This document shows positions 41,952 through 51,079 of a stretch of 64,000 nt of DNA, one piece after another. Within the stretch, counting starts at the first letter, position 1. Each line of letters opens with the position of its first letter. The position numbers were made by a program, and so were the translations under genes. The notes below the pieces were generated by a model. That model was not told the origin of the DNA and searched no databases. It saw only the letters and a program-made list of their open reading frames with translations. Source of the stretch: CF-46 sp042408445 (lineage in GTDB: Bacteria > Chloroflexota > Limnocylindria > Limnocylindrales > CSP1-4); assembly GCA_042408445.1 (NCBI GenBank), contig JBHORC010000016.1, forward strand, positions 62,001-126,000, written 5' to 3'.

Positions 41952-42901
41952 ACGCCGGACGCCTGTCGCCGTACCGCGACGAGCGACACCATCTCGTAGG
42001 CGAGGTTCGCGGCGAGGGTCGCGGTCTGGCCGGCTGGATCGTAGGCCGGGATGACCTCGACGACGTCGAAGCCGACGAAGTCGATCCCGGTGAGCCGGCG
42101 CAGGATCGCGAGCAGGTCGCGGGCGGAGGGTCCGCCCGCCTCCGGGGTTCCCGTCCCGGGCGCATACGCCGGATCGATGACGTCGATGTCGAAGCTGATG
42201 AAGGCGGGGCCAGTGCCGACGCGGTCGCGGATCGCAGCGGCGACGGCTTCGGGACCGAGCCGGAACAGGTCCTCGGTCGTCAGGAACTCGAGTCCGAGCT
42301 CGCTGCGCAGTCCATCCCAGTCGCCGCGCTCGTAGACGGATCCACGAAGCCCGACCTCGATCGAACGGCCGACGTCGACGAGGCCCTCCTCGATCGCCCG
42401 CCGCATCCACGTCCCGTGGTTGTACTTCTCGCCGAAATAGCTGTCCCAGGCGTCGGTGTGCGAGTCGAAGTCGATGACGGCGACAGGGCCACGGGACCGC
42501 GTCGCCCGGAGATGCGGCAGGGTGCAGGCGTGGTCCCCGCCGATGAGGATCGGGATCACGCCGGCCTCGACGATCGGCGCGACGGTCTTCTCGATCGCGT
42601 CGTAGCTCCGCTCCGTGTAGCCGGGGACGATCGCGACGTCGCCGTAGTCGACGCAGGACAGGACGTCGAACGGCCTGACGTCGAGGTTCGTGTTGTACGG
42701 CCGGAGCATGACGCTCGCCGCGCGAACGGCATTCGGCCCGAACCGGCCGCCGACGCGGTACGTGACGCCGGTGTCGAACGGGACGCCGACGAAGGCGACG
42801 TCCACCTCCTCAGTCGACCGGACGTACGGCAGGCGGGCGAACGTCGCCGGACCGGTGAAGCGCGGGCTCTGCAGCGAATCCTCGGGGACGTATCTCGGCA
42901 C
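41948..42901 (-). CDS. Ureohydrolase (agmatinase/arginase family)
   Basis: 317 residues from a GTG at 42901. The binuclear manganese site is complete: GGDHA, DFDSHTDAW and SFDIDVIDPAYAPGTGTPE. The family removes urea from guanidino compounds (agmatine, guanidinobutyrate, guanidinopropionate and others). The N-terminal FDTGVTYRVGGRFGPNAVR fits agmatinase-like members. It is translationally coupled to the deacetylase-fold enzyme, so the two probably act in one catabolic route. The substrate cannot be fixed from sequence. Confidence 0.92.
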   Translation of the reverse strand: MPRYVPEDSLQSPRFTGPATFARLPYVRSTEEVDVAFVGVPFDTGVTYRVGGRFGPNAVRAASVMLRPYNTNLDVRPFDVLSCVDYGDVAIVPGYTERSYDAIEKTVAPIVEAGVIPILIGGDHACTLPHLRATRSRGPVAVIDFDSHTDAWDSYFGEKYNHGTWMRRAIEEGLVDVGRSIEVGLRGSVYERGDWDGLRSELGLEFLTTEDLFRLGPEAVAAAIRDRVGTGPAFISFDIDVIDPAYAPGTGTPEAGGPSARDLLAILRRLTGIDFVGFDVVEVIPAYDPAGQTATLAANLAYEMVSLVAVRRQASGV

Positions 42902-43031
42902 GACTCGGAGTCTACGCAGGGCTGGCGGCCGCGGCGAGGCCGCCTCGCGCATGCGATCCTGCCCCGGTGTTGCCGACGTCCGCTCCCCTGCCTGCCCCCG
43001 CTCCCCTGCCTGCCCGGCGCCCCTCGCTCGC

Positions 43032-44189
43032 ATGAGTGCCATGGATCGAACGCGGGCCGTCGTCCTGGAGCGGCCGGGTCTCGCGACGCGCGTCGACACG
43101 CTCGAGCTCGCCCCGCCCGGTCCCGGCGAGGTCCGCGTCAGGATGGCGGCCGCGGGCGTCTGCCATTCGGACCTCCACGTCCGCGACGGAGAGTGGGAGC
43201 GCGAAGGGCCGATCGTCCTCGGCCACGAGGGCTCGGCGGTCATCGAGGAGCTCGGCCCGGGGGTCGCGGCGAGCCACCCCGCGCTCCGGCCCGGCGAGCT
43301 CGTGGCCCTGGCCTGGCTGATCCCCTGCGGCCGCTGCCGGGCGTGCCGCGCCGGTCAGGTCTGGTCCTGCTCGAACAGCCCCTCGTACACCCACCGGATG
43401 CCGAGCGGGCGAGCCGCGCTCCGGGACCGCGATGGTCGGGACGTGCTGACGTATTGCGCGATCGGGACGTTCGCCGAGCGACAGAACGTGCCGGCGGCCG
43501 CGGCGATCCCCATGCCCGAGGGGACGCCGGCGGACGTCGCCGCGCTGATCGGCTGTTGCGTGACGACCGGTGTCGGCGCGGCCCTCAAGACAGCGGCCGT
43601 CCGCCCGGGCTCGAGCGTCGCCGTCATCGGGCTCGGCGGCGTCGGCCTGTCGTGCGTCATGGGCGCTGCCATTGCCGGGGCGGATCGGATCGTCGCGGTC
43701 GACCGGGTCCCGGCCAAGCTCGAGCTCGCTCGGTCCGTCGGGGCGACGCACGCCGTCCTCGCGACGACCGCGGACGAGACGACCGCGGCCATTCGCGAGC
43801 TGACCGAGGGCGGACCGGACACGTGCTTCGAGGCAATCGGCCTCGCGGCCACGATCGAGCAGGCGGTCGCCGTCCTGCCGACCGGCGGCGCCGCCTGTCT
43901 TGTCGGAATGACGCCGTACGGCGTTCGGGCGTCGTTCGAGCCGTTCCCGTTCGTCGATGGCGGACGCCGGATCCTCGGCTCGAACTACGGATCGGCAGAC
44001 CCGGCCGCGGACTTCCCGCGCTACGCGGCGCTCCATCTCGCCGGGAGGCTTCCGGCGGATCGGCTCGTCACGAGCCGGATCGGGCTGGACGGCGTCGAGC
44101 CGGCGTTCGACGCGATGCGGCGCGGCGAAGGGGTTCGGGCGGTGATCGTCCCGGATCCGACGGCCGGAACGGACGTCTCGGGCGGCTGA
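43032..44189 (+). CDS. Zinc-dependent alcohol dehydrogenase (MDR family)
   Basis: About 385 residues from ATG 43032 (or 43041). Catalytic zinc ligands in GVCHSDLH and LGHEGS. The structural-zinc lobe is present: CGRCRACRAG and a fourth Cys in WSCSN. The NAD(H) fold shows IGLGGVGLSCVMGA followed by VAVDRVPAKLELA; the acidic residue after the glycine loop favours NAD. Resembles class III-type mycobacterial alcohol/aldehyde dehydrogenases. It stands divergent from the ureohydrolase pair across a 130-base spacer. Confidence 0.92.
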   Translation: MSAMDRTRAVVLERPGLATRVDTLELAPPGPGEVRVRMAAAGVCHSDLHVRDGEWEREGPIVLGHEGSAVIEELGPGVAASHPALRPGELVALAWLIPCGRCRACRAGQVWSCSNSPSYTHRMPSGRAALRDRDGRDVLTYCAIGTFAERQNVPAAAAIPMPEGTPADVAALIGCCVTTGVGAALKTAAVRPGSSVAVIGLGGVGLSCVMGAAIAGADRIVAVDRVPAKLELARSVGATHAVLATTADETTAAIRELTEGGPDTCFEAIGLAATIEQAVAVLPTGGAACLVGMTPYGVRASFEPFPFVDGGRRILGSNYGSADPAADFPRYAALHLAGRLPADRLVTSRIGLDGVEPAFDAMRRGEGVRAVIVPDPTAGTDVSGG

Positions 44190-44227
44190 ACCGCCGCCCG
44201 TCCGGCGATGTCGAGCCGGGAGCGAGG

Positions 44228-45760
44228 CTAGCGGCGCTTCGACCGACCCGCTGCGACGAGCTCGCCGTCTTCCGCCGCGGCCGGGCCGTCATCGGACGGC
44301 GTCGCGCCGTCGCCGCCCCGGACGAGTCGCCGGCGACGTGGCTTCACGGTGCGCGTGGGCGCCATCGTCGGGATGGGCGCAGCGGGATCCTCGATCGGCG
44401 GCAGGAGCGGCGAACCGGTGATGAGCCGCGACCCCCGGCCGTGGGTGAGGAAGCTCCACGCCCAGCGGACCGAGACGACGATCCGGTTGGCGAACCCGAT
44501 CAGGTAGACGATGTGGATCCCGAGCCACAGGAACCAGGCAAAGAACCCGGACTGCCTGCCGAACGGTCCGAGCCAGGGGATGTCGGTCACGCCGGCGAGA
44601 CGGCCGATCACCGCGACGTCCCCTCGGTTCCGGTAGTGGAACGGCCGATCCGGCTCGCCGGACAGCCGCCCGAGCACCGTTTTCGCCGCGTGCGTCCCGG
44701 ACTGGATCGCGCCCTGGGCGACGCCCGGCACCGGCCGATCCTTGCGCCACGGCTGCGACGCGGCGTCGCCGACGACGAAGATCTCGGGGTGGCCGGGGAC
44801 GGTCAGGTTCGGCGTCACGAGGATCCGCCCGGACCGATCCGCCGGCGCGCCGGTCGCGTCCGCGAGCACGCGCGAGAACGATGAGGCGAGCACGCCGGCC
44901 GCCCAGAGGATCGTCCCCGCCGGCACCCGCTCGCGGCCCTCGTCCGTCTCGACCGTCACGGACCGCTCGTCGAGGTCGACGACGCGGGTCTTCGTCCGGA
45001 TCGTGACGCCGAGACGCTCGAGCTGGCGGCATGCGGAGTCGGATCGATCCTTCGGGTAGGTCTGGAGGACGCGGTCCGTGCCCTCCATCAGGAGGATCTT
45101 CGCGTCCGCCGTGTCGATCGAGCGGAAGTCGCGTCGGAGCGTGTCACGGGCGATCTCGCCCAGGGCACCGGCCAGCTCCACGCCCGTCGGGCCGCCACCC
45201 ACGATCACGAAGGTCAGCCACTCGGCGCGTCGCTCCGGATCGTGCTCGCGCTCGGCGGCCTCGAACGCGATCAGGATCTTCCGGCGGATCTCGGTGGCAT
45301 CGTCGATCGACTTGAGGCCCGGCGCGATCCGGGCCCAGTCGTCATGCCCGAAGTACGAGTGGTGGGCGCCGGTCGCGACGATCAGCGTGTCGTAGGGAAG
45401 GAGCGCACCGTCGTCCAGGCACAGCTCCCGGCGGACCGGATCGAGCTGCTTGGCCTCGCCGAGGAGGACGGTCGTGTTCGACTGGCGGCGCAGGACCGAC
45501 CGGAGCGGCTGGGCGATCTCGCCGGGCGACAGGGCACCCGTGGCGACCTGGTAGAGCAGCGGCGCGAAGAGATGATGGTTGCGCCGATCGACGAGGGTCA
45601 CGGCCACCCGGTCGTCCTTGCCCAGGGTCCGGGCCGCGTAGAGGCCGCCGAACCCACCGCCGACGATCAGGACGCGATGCTTGCCGCCGGCCGCGGGGCT
45701 GGGCGGCGGGTCGGCAGCCGGCACCGCCTGGGCATCCGGCAGCGGCGGCGTCGCGGTCAT
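44228..45760 (-). CDS. ndh: Type II NADH:quinone oxidoreductase
   Basis: 510 residues. Two dinucleotide folds: VGGGFGGLYAARTL for FAD and VIVGGGPTGVELAGALGEI for NADH. TILWAAGV and GDAASQPW fit NDH-2, and VPGVAQGAIQSG matches the quinone-side motif. A C-terminal amphipathic/membrane segment (FFAWFLWLGIHIVYLIGFANR) binds the membrane. It oxidises NADH without pumping protons. The charged tail of about 60 residues is low-complexity. Confidence 0.94.
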   Translation of the reverse strand: MTATPPLPDAQAVPAADPPPSPAAGGKHRVLIVGGGFGGLYAARTLGKDDRVAVTLVDRRNHHLFAPLLYQVATGALSPGEIAQPLRSVLRRQSNTTVLLGEAKQLDPVRRELCLDDGALLPYDTLIVATGAHHSYFGHDDWARIAPGLKSIDDATEIRRKILIAFEAAEREHDPERRAEWLTFVIVGGGPTGVELAGALGEIARDTLRRDFRSIDTADAKILLMEGTDRVLQTYPKDRSDSACRQLERLGVTIRTKTRVVDLDERSVTVETDEGRERVPAGTILWAAGVLASSFSRVLADATGAPADRSGRILVTPNLTVPGHPEIFVVGDAASQPWRKDRPVPGVAQGAIQSGTHAAKTVLGRLSGEPDRPFHYRNRGDVAVIGRLAGVTDIPWLGPFGRQSGFFAWFLWLGIHIVYLIGFANRIVVSVRWAWSFLTHGRGSRLITGSPLLPPIEDPAAPIPTMAPTRTVKPRRRRLVRGGDGATPSDDGPAAAEDGELVAAGRSKRR

Positions 45761-45853
45761 GGCGTCATCCTAGACCCGCCGGATGTGGTCGGCCGTCCCG
45801 GCTCCGGGCGGATGTTGCGTCGGCATTCGATTGTGTCGTCCGGGCGCCGGGAC

Positions 45854-48640
45854 CTAGCGGTCGCGCTCCGCGCCGGCGAGCGCCGCCTGCGCGGCGGCCA
45901 GCCGCGCGACCGGAACGCGGAACGGCGAGCAGGAGACGTAGTCGAGGCCGATCCGCTCGCACTTCGCGATCGACTCCGGGTCGCCGCCGTGCTCGCCGCA
46001 GATCCCGAGCTCGAGCCCGGGCTTGGTGGAACGGCCCTTCTCGACCGCGATCCGCATCAGCCCGGCGACCGCGTCGTCGAGCGTCTGGAACGGGTTCACG
46101 GGCAGGATCTTGTCCTCGACGTACTTCAGGAGGAAGCCGCCCTCGGCGTCGTCCCGGCTGTAGCCGAACGTCATCTGCGTCAGGTCGTTCGTGCCGAAGC
46201 TGAAGAAGTCGGCCTCGCGGGCGATCTCGTCCGCGGTCAGGGCGCCGCGCGGCACCTCGATCATCGTCCCGAACTTGTAGTCGACCTCGACGCCGCCGGC
46301 CGCCGCGCGAACCGCGTCGGCCTCGGCCTCCAGCAGGGCCCGCGTGGCGGCGAGCTCGTTCACATGGCCGACGAGCGGGATCATGATCTTCGCGATCGGG
46401 TGGCCGCCCGCCTGCTTCACGGCGATCTCGGCGTTCAGGATCGCCCGCGTCTGGATCTTCACGAAGTCCGGGATCATCAGCCCGAGGCGGCAGCCGCGCA
46501 GCCCGAGCATCGGGTTCTGCTCGTGGAGGCTGCGGATCGTCGCGAGCAGCTCCTTGTCCTCGTCGGAGGCGCCGCCGGCGTCCTCCGCCCGGGTCACCTT
46601 GACGAGCTGCTCCTCGAGGTTCGGAAGGAACTCGTGGAGCGGCGGATCGATCAGGCGGATCACGACCGGCAGGCCGTCCATCGCCTTGAAGATCCCCTCG
46701 AAGTCGCCCTGCTGGAGGACCTCGAGCTTGCCCATCGCGGTGTCGAACGTGCGGACGTCCTCGGCCTCGTCCGGCGTCAGGGTCTCGCCCGCGGCGACCC
46801 GCGCCTTGGCCCGGGTCGCCCGGTTCGCGACGAGGATCGCGCCGCGGACGATCTCGAGCCGGTCGCCCTCGCGGAACATGTGCTCGGTCCGGCAGAGCCC
46901 GATGCCCTGGGCGCCGTAGCTGCGGGCCTGGGCCGCCTCCTCGGGCTTGTCGGCGTTCGTCCAGACGCCCATCCGTCGGATCTCGTCCGCCCAGCCGAGG
47001 ATCGTCTGGAGCTCCGGCTGGTCCTCGAACCGCGCCTCGACCGTCGGCAGCGCACCGACGAAGACCTCGCCGGTCGTCCCGTCAAGCGAGATCCAGTCGC
47101 CTTCCTTGAACGACGCGCCGGAGACGGACGAGCGGGCGCTCTTCGCCCCGTAGTCCACCAGCAGCTCGGCGCAGCCGGCGACGCACGGCTTGCCGATCTG
47201 GCGAGCCACCACCGCGGCGTGCGACGTCGCCCCGCCACGGGCGGTCAGGATCCCCTGAGCGACGGCCATCCCGTGGAAGTCGTCCGGTGACGTCTCGATG
47301 CGGACGAGCACGACCTTCTCGCCGCGACCGGTCCACTCGACGGCGACGTCGGCATCGAACACGGCCCGCCCGACGGCGGCGCCCGGCGACGCGTTCAGGC
47401 CCTTCGCGACGCGCTCCGCCGACTGGCGGGCGTTCGGGTCGAACTGGGCGCGGAGCAGCTGGTCGACCTGGGCCGGCTCGATCCGGCTGACCGCCTCGCG
47501 GCGGTCGATCGTCCCGTCCGCGACCATGTCGACCGCGATCTTCACGGCCGCGGCCGCGGTCCGCTTCGCCGAGCGGGTCTGGAGCATGTACAGCCGGCCA
47601 CGCTCGATCGTGAACTCGAGATCCTGGACGTCCTTGTAGTGGCTCTCGAGCTGCTGGCCGATCCGCCGGAACTCCTCGTAGACCGCCGGCATCTCCGTCG
47701 CCATCTGGGCGATCTTCGGGGCCGTCCGGATCCCGGCGACGACATCCTCACCCTGGGCGTTCGTCAGGTACTCGCCATAGAGCACCTTCTCGCCGGTGTT
47801 CGGGTCGCGGGTGAACGCGACGCCCGTGCCGGAGTCGTCGCCCATGTTCCCGAACACCATCGTCACGACGTTGACGGCCGTGCCGAGGTCGTCCGGGATC
47901 TTGTTGAACTTGCGGTAGTCGCGGGCGCGCTGGCCGAACCAGCTCGCGAACACGGCCTTGATCGCCAGGTCCAGCTGGGCGTTCGGGTCCGTCGGGAACT
48001 CCTGCCCGGTGTCCTCGCGAACGATCCGCTTGAACGCCTCGACGAGCGCCTTCAGGTCCTCGACGTCGAGGTCCGTGTCCTGCGCGCCGGCGCCGTGACG
48101 CTCCTTGCGCTCCTCCAGGACGTGGTCGAACCGTTCCGCCTTCACGTCCATGACGATCCGGCCGAACATCTGGATGAACCGCCGGTACGCGTCCCATCCG
48201 AACCGCTCGTTGCCCGTCAGCGCGACGAGGCCCTGCAGCGTCTCGTCGTTCAGGCCGAGGTTCAGGACCGTGTCCATCATTCCCGGCATCGAGAACTTGG
48301 CGCCGGAGCGGACGCTCACGAGGAGCGGGTTGGCCGGATCGCCGAAGCCCTTGCCGGATCGCCGCTCGACCTCGCGCATCGCGTCCTGGACGTCCTGCCA
48401 GAGACCGTCCGGCAGCTGCTCGCCGGACCCGAAGTAGTCGTTGCACGCCTCGGTCGTGATCGTGAACCCGGGCGGTGTCGGGAGGCCAGCGATGGTCATC
48501 TCGGCGAGGCCCGCGCCCTTGCCGCCGAGGAGGTCCTTCATCCCGCCGTTCCCCTCGGCGGTGCCGTCGCCCCACGCGTAGATGTAGCGCTTGGCGGCGT
48601 GGTGCGGCCGATCAGTCGGGGACACGGCGGTCGTGGCCAT
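45854..48640 (-). CDS. ppdK: Pyruvate, phosphate dikinase
   Basis: 928 residues from an ATG at 48640 with GAGGA upstream; an in-frame start at 48718 is less likely. GGKGAGLAEM begins the ATP-grasp domain. GGATSHAAVVARQIGKPCVAG carries the phospho-His (His474). The PEP/pyruvate barrel has FFSFGTNDLTQMTFGYSRDD and the catalytic Cys in GICGEHGGDP. It interconverts pyruvate, ATP and phosphate with PEP, AMP and PPi. Here it probably supports gluconeogenesis from propionate or amino acids, or PPi-linked glycolysis. Confidence 0.97.
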   Translation of the reverse strand: MATTAVSPTDRPHHAAKRYIYAWGDGTAEGNGGMKDLLGGKGAGLAEMTIAGLPTPPGFTITTEACNDYFGSGEQLPDGLWQDVQDAMREVERRSGKGFGDPANPLLVSVRSGAKFSMPGMMDTVLNLGLNDETLQGLVALTGNERFGWDAYRRFIQMFGRIVMDVKAERFDHVLEERKERHGAGAQDTDLDVEDLKALVEAFKRIVREDTGQEFPTDPNAQLDLAIKAVFASWFGQRARDYRKFNKIPDDLGTAVNVVTMVFGNMGDDSGTGVAFTRDPNTGEKVLYGEYLTNAQGEDVVAGIRTAPKIAQMATEMPAVYEEFRRIGQQLESHYKDVQDLEFTIERGRLYMLQTRSAKRTAAAAVKIAVDMVADGTIDRREAVSRIEPAQVDQLLRAQFDPNARQSAERVAKGLNASPGAAVGRAVFDADVAVEWTGRGEKVVLVRIETSPDDFHGMAVAQGILTARGGATSHAAVVARQIGKPCVAGCAELLVDYGAKSARSSVSGASFKEGDWISLDGTTGEVFVGALPTVEARFEDQPELQTILGWADEIRRMGVWTNADKPEEAAQARSYGAQGIGLCRTEHMFREGDRLEIVRGAILVANRATRAKARVAAGETLTPDEAEDVRTFDTAMGKLEVLQQGDFEGIFKAMDGLPVVIRLIDPPLHEFLPNLEEQLVKVTRAEDAGGASDEDKELLATIRSLHEQNPMLGLRGCRLGLMIPDFVKIQTRAILNAEIAVKQAGGHPIAKIMIPLVGHVNELAATRALLEAEADAVRAAAGGVEVDYKFGTMIEVPRGALTADEIAREADFFSFGTNDLTQMTFGYSRDDAEGGFLLKYVEDKILPVNPFQTLDDAVAGLMRIAVEKGRSTKPGLELGICGEHGGDPESIAKCERIGLDYVSCSPFRVPVARLAAAQAALAGAERDR

Positions 48641-48954
48641 CAGGGCAGGCTCCTCGGAGGCGGAACGCCGCTCATGAGCGGCGCGATGAACGCTTCGTGC
48701 ACCGGCAATTGTACCCACGGGGGTCTGCCGGCTCGGTTGCGGAACGGTCGCGAGCGCGGAGCGTCACGTGCGGCAGGAAATGAGCGGCCAGCCCGCGAGG
48801 CCGAGGCGGCCGCCGCGGGCCGGGGCGGGCCGGCGCTCCCTCGCACGTCCCGCCCCTGCCATCCGGCACGGCCGCGAGCCCCGGACTGCGCGGTACCATC
48901 GACCGAGCCCGTCCCGTCCCGTCCGACGCCGTTCCCGAGGAGTGCCGTCCGCGC
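48641..48954. promoter_or_regulatory. Divergent promoter region ppdK / ferredoxin reductase
   Basis: Gene-free spacer. For ppdK a TACAAT -10-like box lies at 48713-48708 on the minus strand. Between it and the start is a perfect 16-bp palindrome, GCCGCTCATGAGCGGC (48667-48682), which could be an operator or a leader hairpin. For the reductase, TACCAT at 48894-48899 and a GAGGAG ribosome site precede the ATG. Confidence 0.5.
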
Positions 48955-49815
48955 ATGGTCGACCCGCTCACCATCCCGCTCGCGATCGACGCCGAGGCTC
49001 CCGTCTACAACGCCAGCCTCGTCCGGCGTGAGGACGAGACGGATTCGCTCGCGTACTTCTGGGTCCGGTTCGATGGCGAGCCGACGCCCTTCGAGCCGGG
49101 CCAGTACATGACGATCGGGGTCATGGCCGGCGGGCGGATCGTGCAGCGGCCGTACTCCGTCGCGTCGCCACCGGCAACTGCCGGGACGGAGGGCTACGAG
49201 TTCTACGTCCGGCGCGTCCACGGCGGGACGTTCACGCCGCTCCTGTTCGACCTGCCGCTCGGCCACCGGATGCGGATGATCGGACCGAAGGGCAAGTTCA
49301 CGCTCCTGCCCGACGACGATCGGACGCACATCTTCATCTCGTCCGGAACGGGGAACGCCCCGTTCGTCGCGATGATGAAGCAGCTCCTGATCGACGGGCG
49401 GCCGCGACCCGCGGTGTTCCTCAACGGCGTGTCGTACGCTCACGAGTTGGGCTACCGCTCGCAGGTCGAGGAGTGGGAGCGCGCGGGGACCTATCCGGTC
49501 CGCTACATCCCGACGGTCTCCCGCCCGAACGACCCCGCCAACGCCGCGTGGACCGGCCGAACCGGCCGCGTCGAGGCGATCCTGGCGCCGGTCCTCAGCG
49601 AGCTCGGCCTGTCGCCGGCCAACTCGATCGCCTACATCTGCGGCAACCCGGACATGATCCTGTCGGCCGAGCAGACGCTCCTCGAGCGCGGCTATCCCGA
49701 GGAGCAGGTCCACAAGGAGCTCTACTGGCCGAAGGGCAAGGAGCCTCGCGGCGTCGTCGGTGCCGCCGACCTCGCCGCCGCGATGGACGCTGCCGCCTCC
49801 AACGCGGATCAGTAG
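48955..49815 (+). CDS. fpr: Ferredoxin/flavodoxin-NADP+ reductase family protein
   Basis: 286 residues. RPYSVASPP is the FAD-binding RxYS motif, FISSGTGNAPFVAMM the NADP-binding loop and YICGNPDMILSAEQ the C-terminal nicotinamide motif. FEPGQYMTIGVM fits FNR-type enzymes. It moves electrons between NADPH and a ferredoxin or flavodoxin. No ferredoxin gene is adjacent. Confidence 0.9.
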   Translation: MVDPLTIPLAIDAEAPVYNASLVRREDETDSLAYFWVRFDGEPTPFEPGQYMTIGVMAGGRIVQRPYSVASPPATAGTEGYEFYVRRVHGGTFTPLLFDLPLGHRMRMIGPKGKFTLLPDDDRTHIFISSGTGNAPFVAMMKQLLIDGRPRPAVFLNGVSYAHELGYRSQVEEWERAGTYPVRYIPTVSRPNDPANAAWTGRTGRVEAILAPVLSELGLSPANSIAYICGNPDMILSAEQTLLERGYPEEQVHKELYWPKGKEPRGVVGAADLAAAMDAAASNADQ

Positions 49816-49857
49816 GCAGGCGCTCCGCTTGCTCGCACCGATGACGCCAGCGATCCC

Positions 49858-50484
49858 GTGACCCTTGCCCGCCCGCGCGTCGAGGGCACGGCCCGGGTCG
49901 AGGCGTTCAGCGACGGCGTCATCGCGATCATCGTGACGCTGCTGATCTTCGAGGTTCGCCTGCCCGAGGTCCCGCCCGGTGCGAGCTCCGACGACTTCTG
50001 GAAGGCGCTCGTCTCGATCGCGCCGAAGTTCGGGTCGTTCGCGCTCAGCTTCCTGGCCGTCGCGATCTACTGGGTCAACCACCACCACTTCTTCAGCGGC
50101 GTCACCCACACGGACTGGAAGTTGCTCTGGGCCAACAACCTCCTGCTGTTCTTCCTCGCGATCGTGCCGTTCACCACCGCCGTCCTCGGTGATCATCTCG
50201 ATCAGCCGGCGGCGATCGCGTTGTACGCGCTCGATCTTGGGCTCGCAGCAGCCGCCTTCTCGCTCATGGGCTGGTATGTGCTGTTCCGCGGCCGGCTGGT
50301 GAGCGAGGACATCCCGGAGAAGGAGCGCCGGTTCGAGTTCCGGCGGAGCCTCATCGGGACGGCGCTCTACCTGCTGAGCGTCCCGCTCGCCTTCCTGGCG
50401 CCGACCGTGGCGCTCGTCCTGTTCGTGGTCCTGCCGATCACGTACGTCGTCCCGAACCTTCTGAGCGGCGACGGACCGGCCTGA
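49858..50484 (+). CDS. TMEM175-family (DUF1211) potassium-channel-like protein
   Basis: 208 residues, GTG start. RVEAFSDGVIAIIVTLLI contains the family signature RxxxFSDG in helix 1, whose Ile/Leu line the pore in bacterial TMEM175 channels. Six membrane helices can be traced, with WVNHHHFFSGV at the loop after helix 3. Bacterial members form tetrameric K+ leak channels with one six-helix unit per chain, as here. Confidence 0.9.
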   Translation: MTLARPRVEGTARVEAFSDGVIAIIVTLLIFEVRLPEVPPGASSDDFWKALVSIAPKFGSFALSFLAVAIYWVNHHHFFSGVTHTDWKLLWANNLLLFFLAIVPFTTAVLGDHLDQPAAIALYALDLGLAAAAFSLMGWYVLFRGRLVSEDIPEKERRFEFRRSLIGTALYLLSVPLAFLAPTVALVLFVVLPITYVVPNLLSGDGPA

Positions 50485-50542
50485 CCGCCGACATTGAGCT
50501 GCGCCCGCCGAGCCGGACCTGCCGGCCGACGATGAGCCCGCC

Positions 50543-51079
50543 TCAGCCGAACAGCACCTGCTGACCGAACCCCGGCGCACCCTCCAGCTCGAGCATCCGA
50601 CGCTTCGTCTCGAGTCCGCCCGGCGCCGAGAATCCGGTGAGCCGGCCGTTTGCGCCGAGGACCCGGTGGCACGGAACGACGATCGGGAATGGGTTGCGCG
50701 CGAGGGCCGCACCCACCTCGCGGGCGGCTTCGGGTCCGGTTCGACCAAGGGATCGGGCAACCTCGCCGTAGGTCGCGGTTGTTCCCGGCGGGATGTCGCG
50801 CGTCGCGGCATAGACCTCACGCCGCGACGGCTCGATCCCGGCCTCGTCCAGGTCCACGAACCGGAGGTCGCCGGGTGAGCCGGCCAGGACGGCCACGATC
50901 CCTGCGATCGCCGCGCGCACCGGCTCCGGTGCGGAGACGTCGCGGTCGAGTCTCGGCAGGGCGGCCGTCGCCGCGCTCGGCAGCCGAACGCTCGCGATCC
51001 CCGAGCGCGTCCACCGCACGGCACACACCCCGAGGGCAGTAGCGAACGACGCGATCCCCGGTTCCCTGATCTCCATCAC
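50543..51079 (-). CDS. ogt: Methylated-DNA-[protein]-cysteine S-methyltransferase
   Basis: 178 residues, GTG start (or the ATG one codon later) overlapping the upstream oxidase stop. VVPCHRVLGANG holds the alkyl-accepting Cys. IPPGTTATYGEVARSLG and AREVGAALARNPFPIV give the helix-turn-helix and Asn hinge. It reverses O6-methylguanine damage in a suicide reaction. There is no AdaA-type N-terminal domain, so it is Ogt-like. Confidence 0.94.
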   Translation of the reverse strand: MMEIREPGIASFATALGVCAVRWTRSGIASVRLPSAATAALPRLDRDVSAPEPVRAAIAGIVAVLAGSPGDLRFVDLDEAGIEPSRREVYAATRDIPPGTTATYGEVARSLGRTGPEAAREVGAALARNPFPIVVPCHRVLGANGRLTGFSAPGGLETKRRMLELEGAPGFGQQVLFG

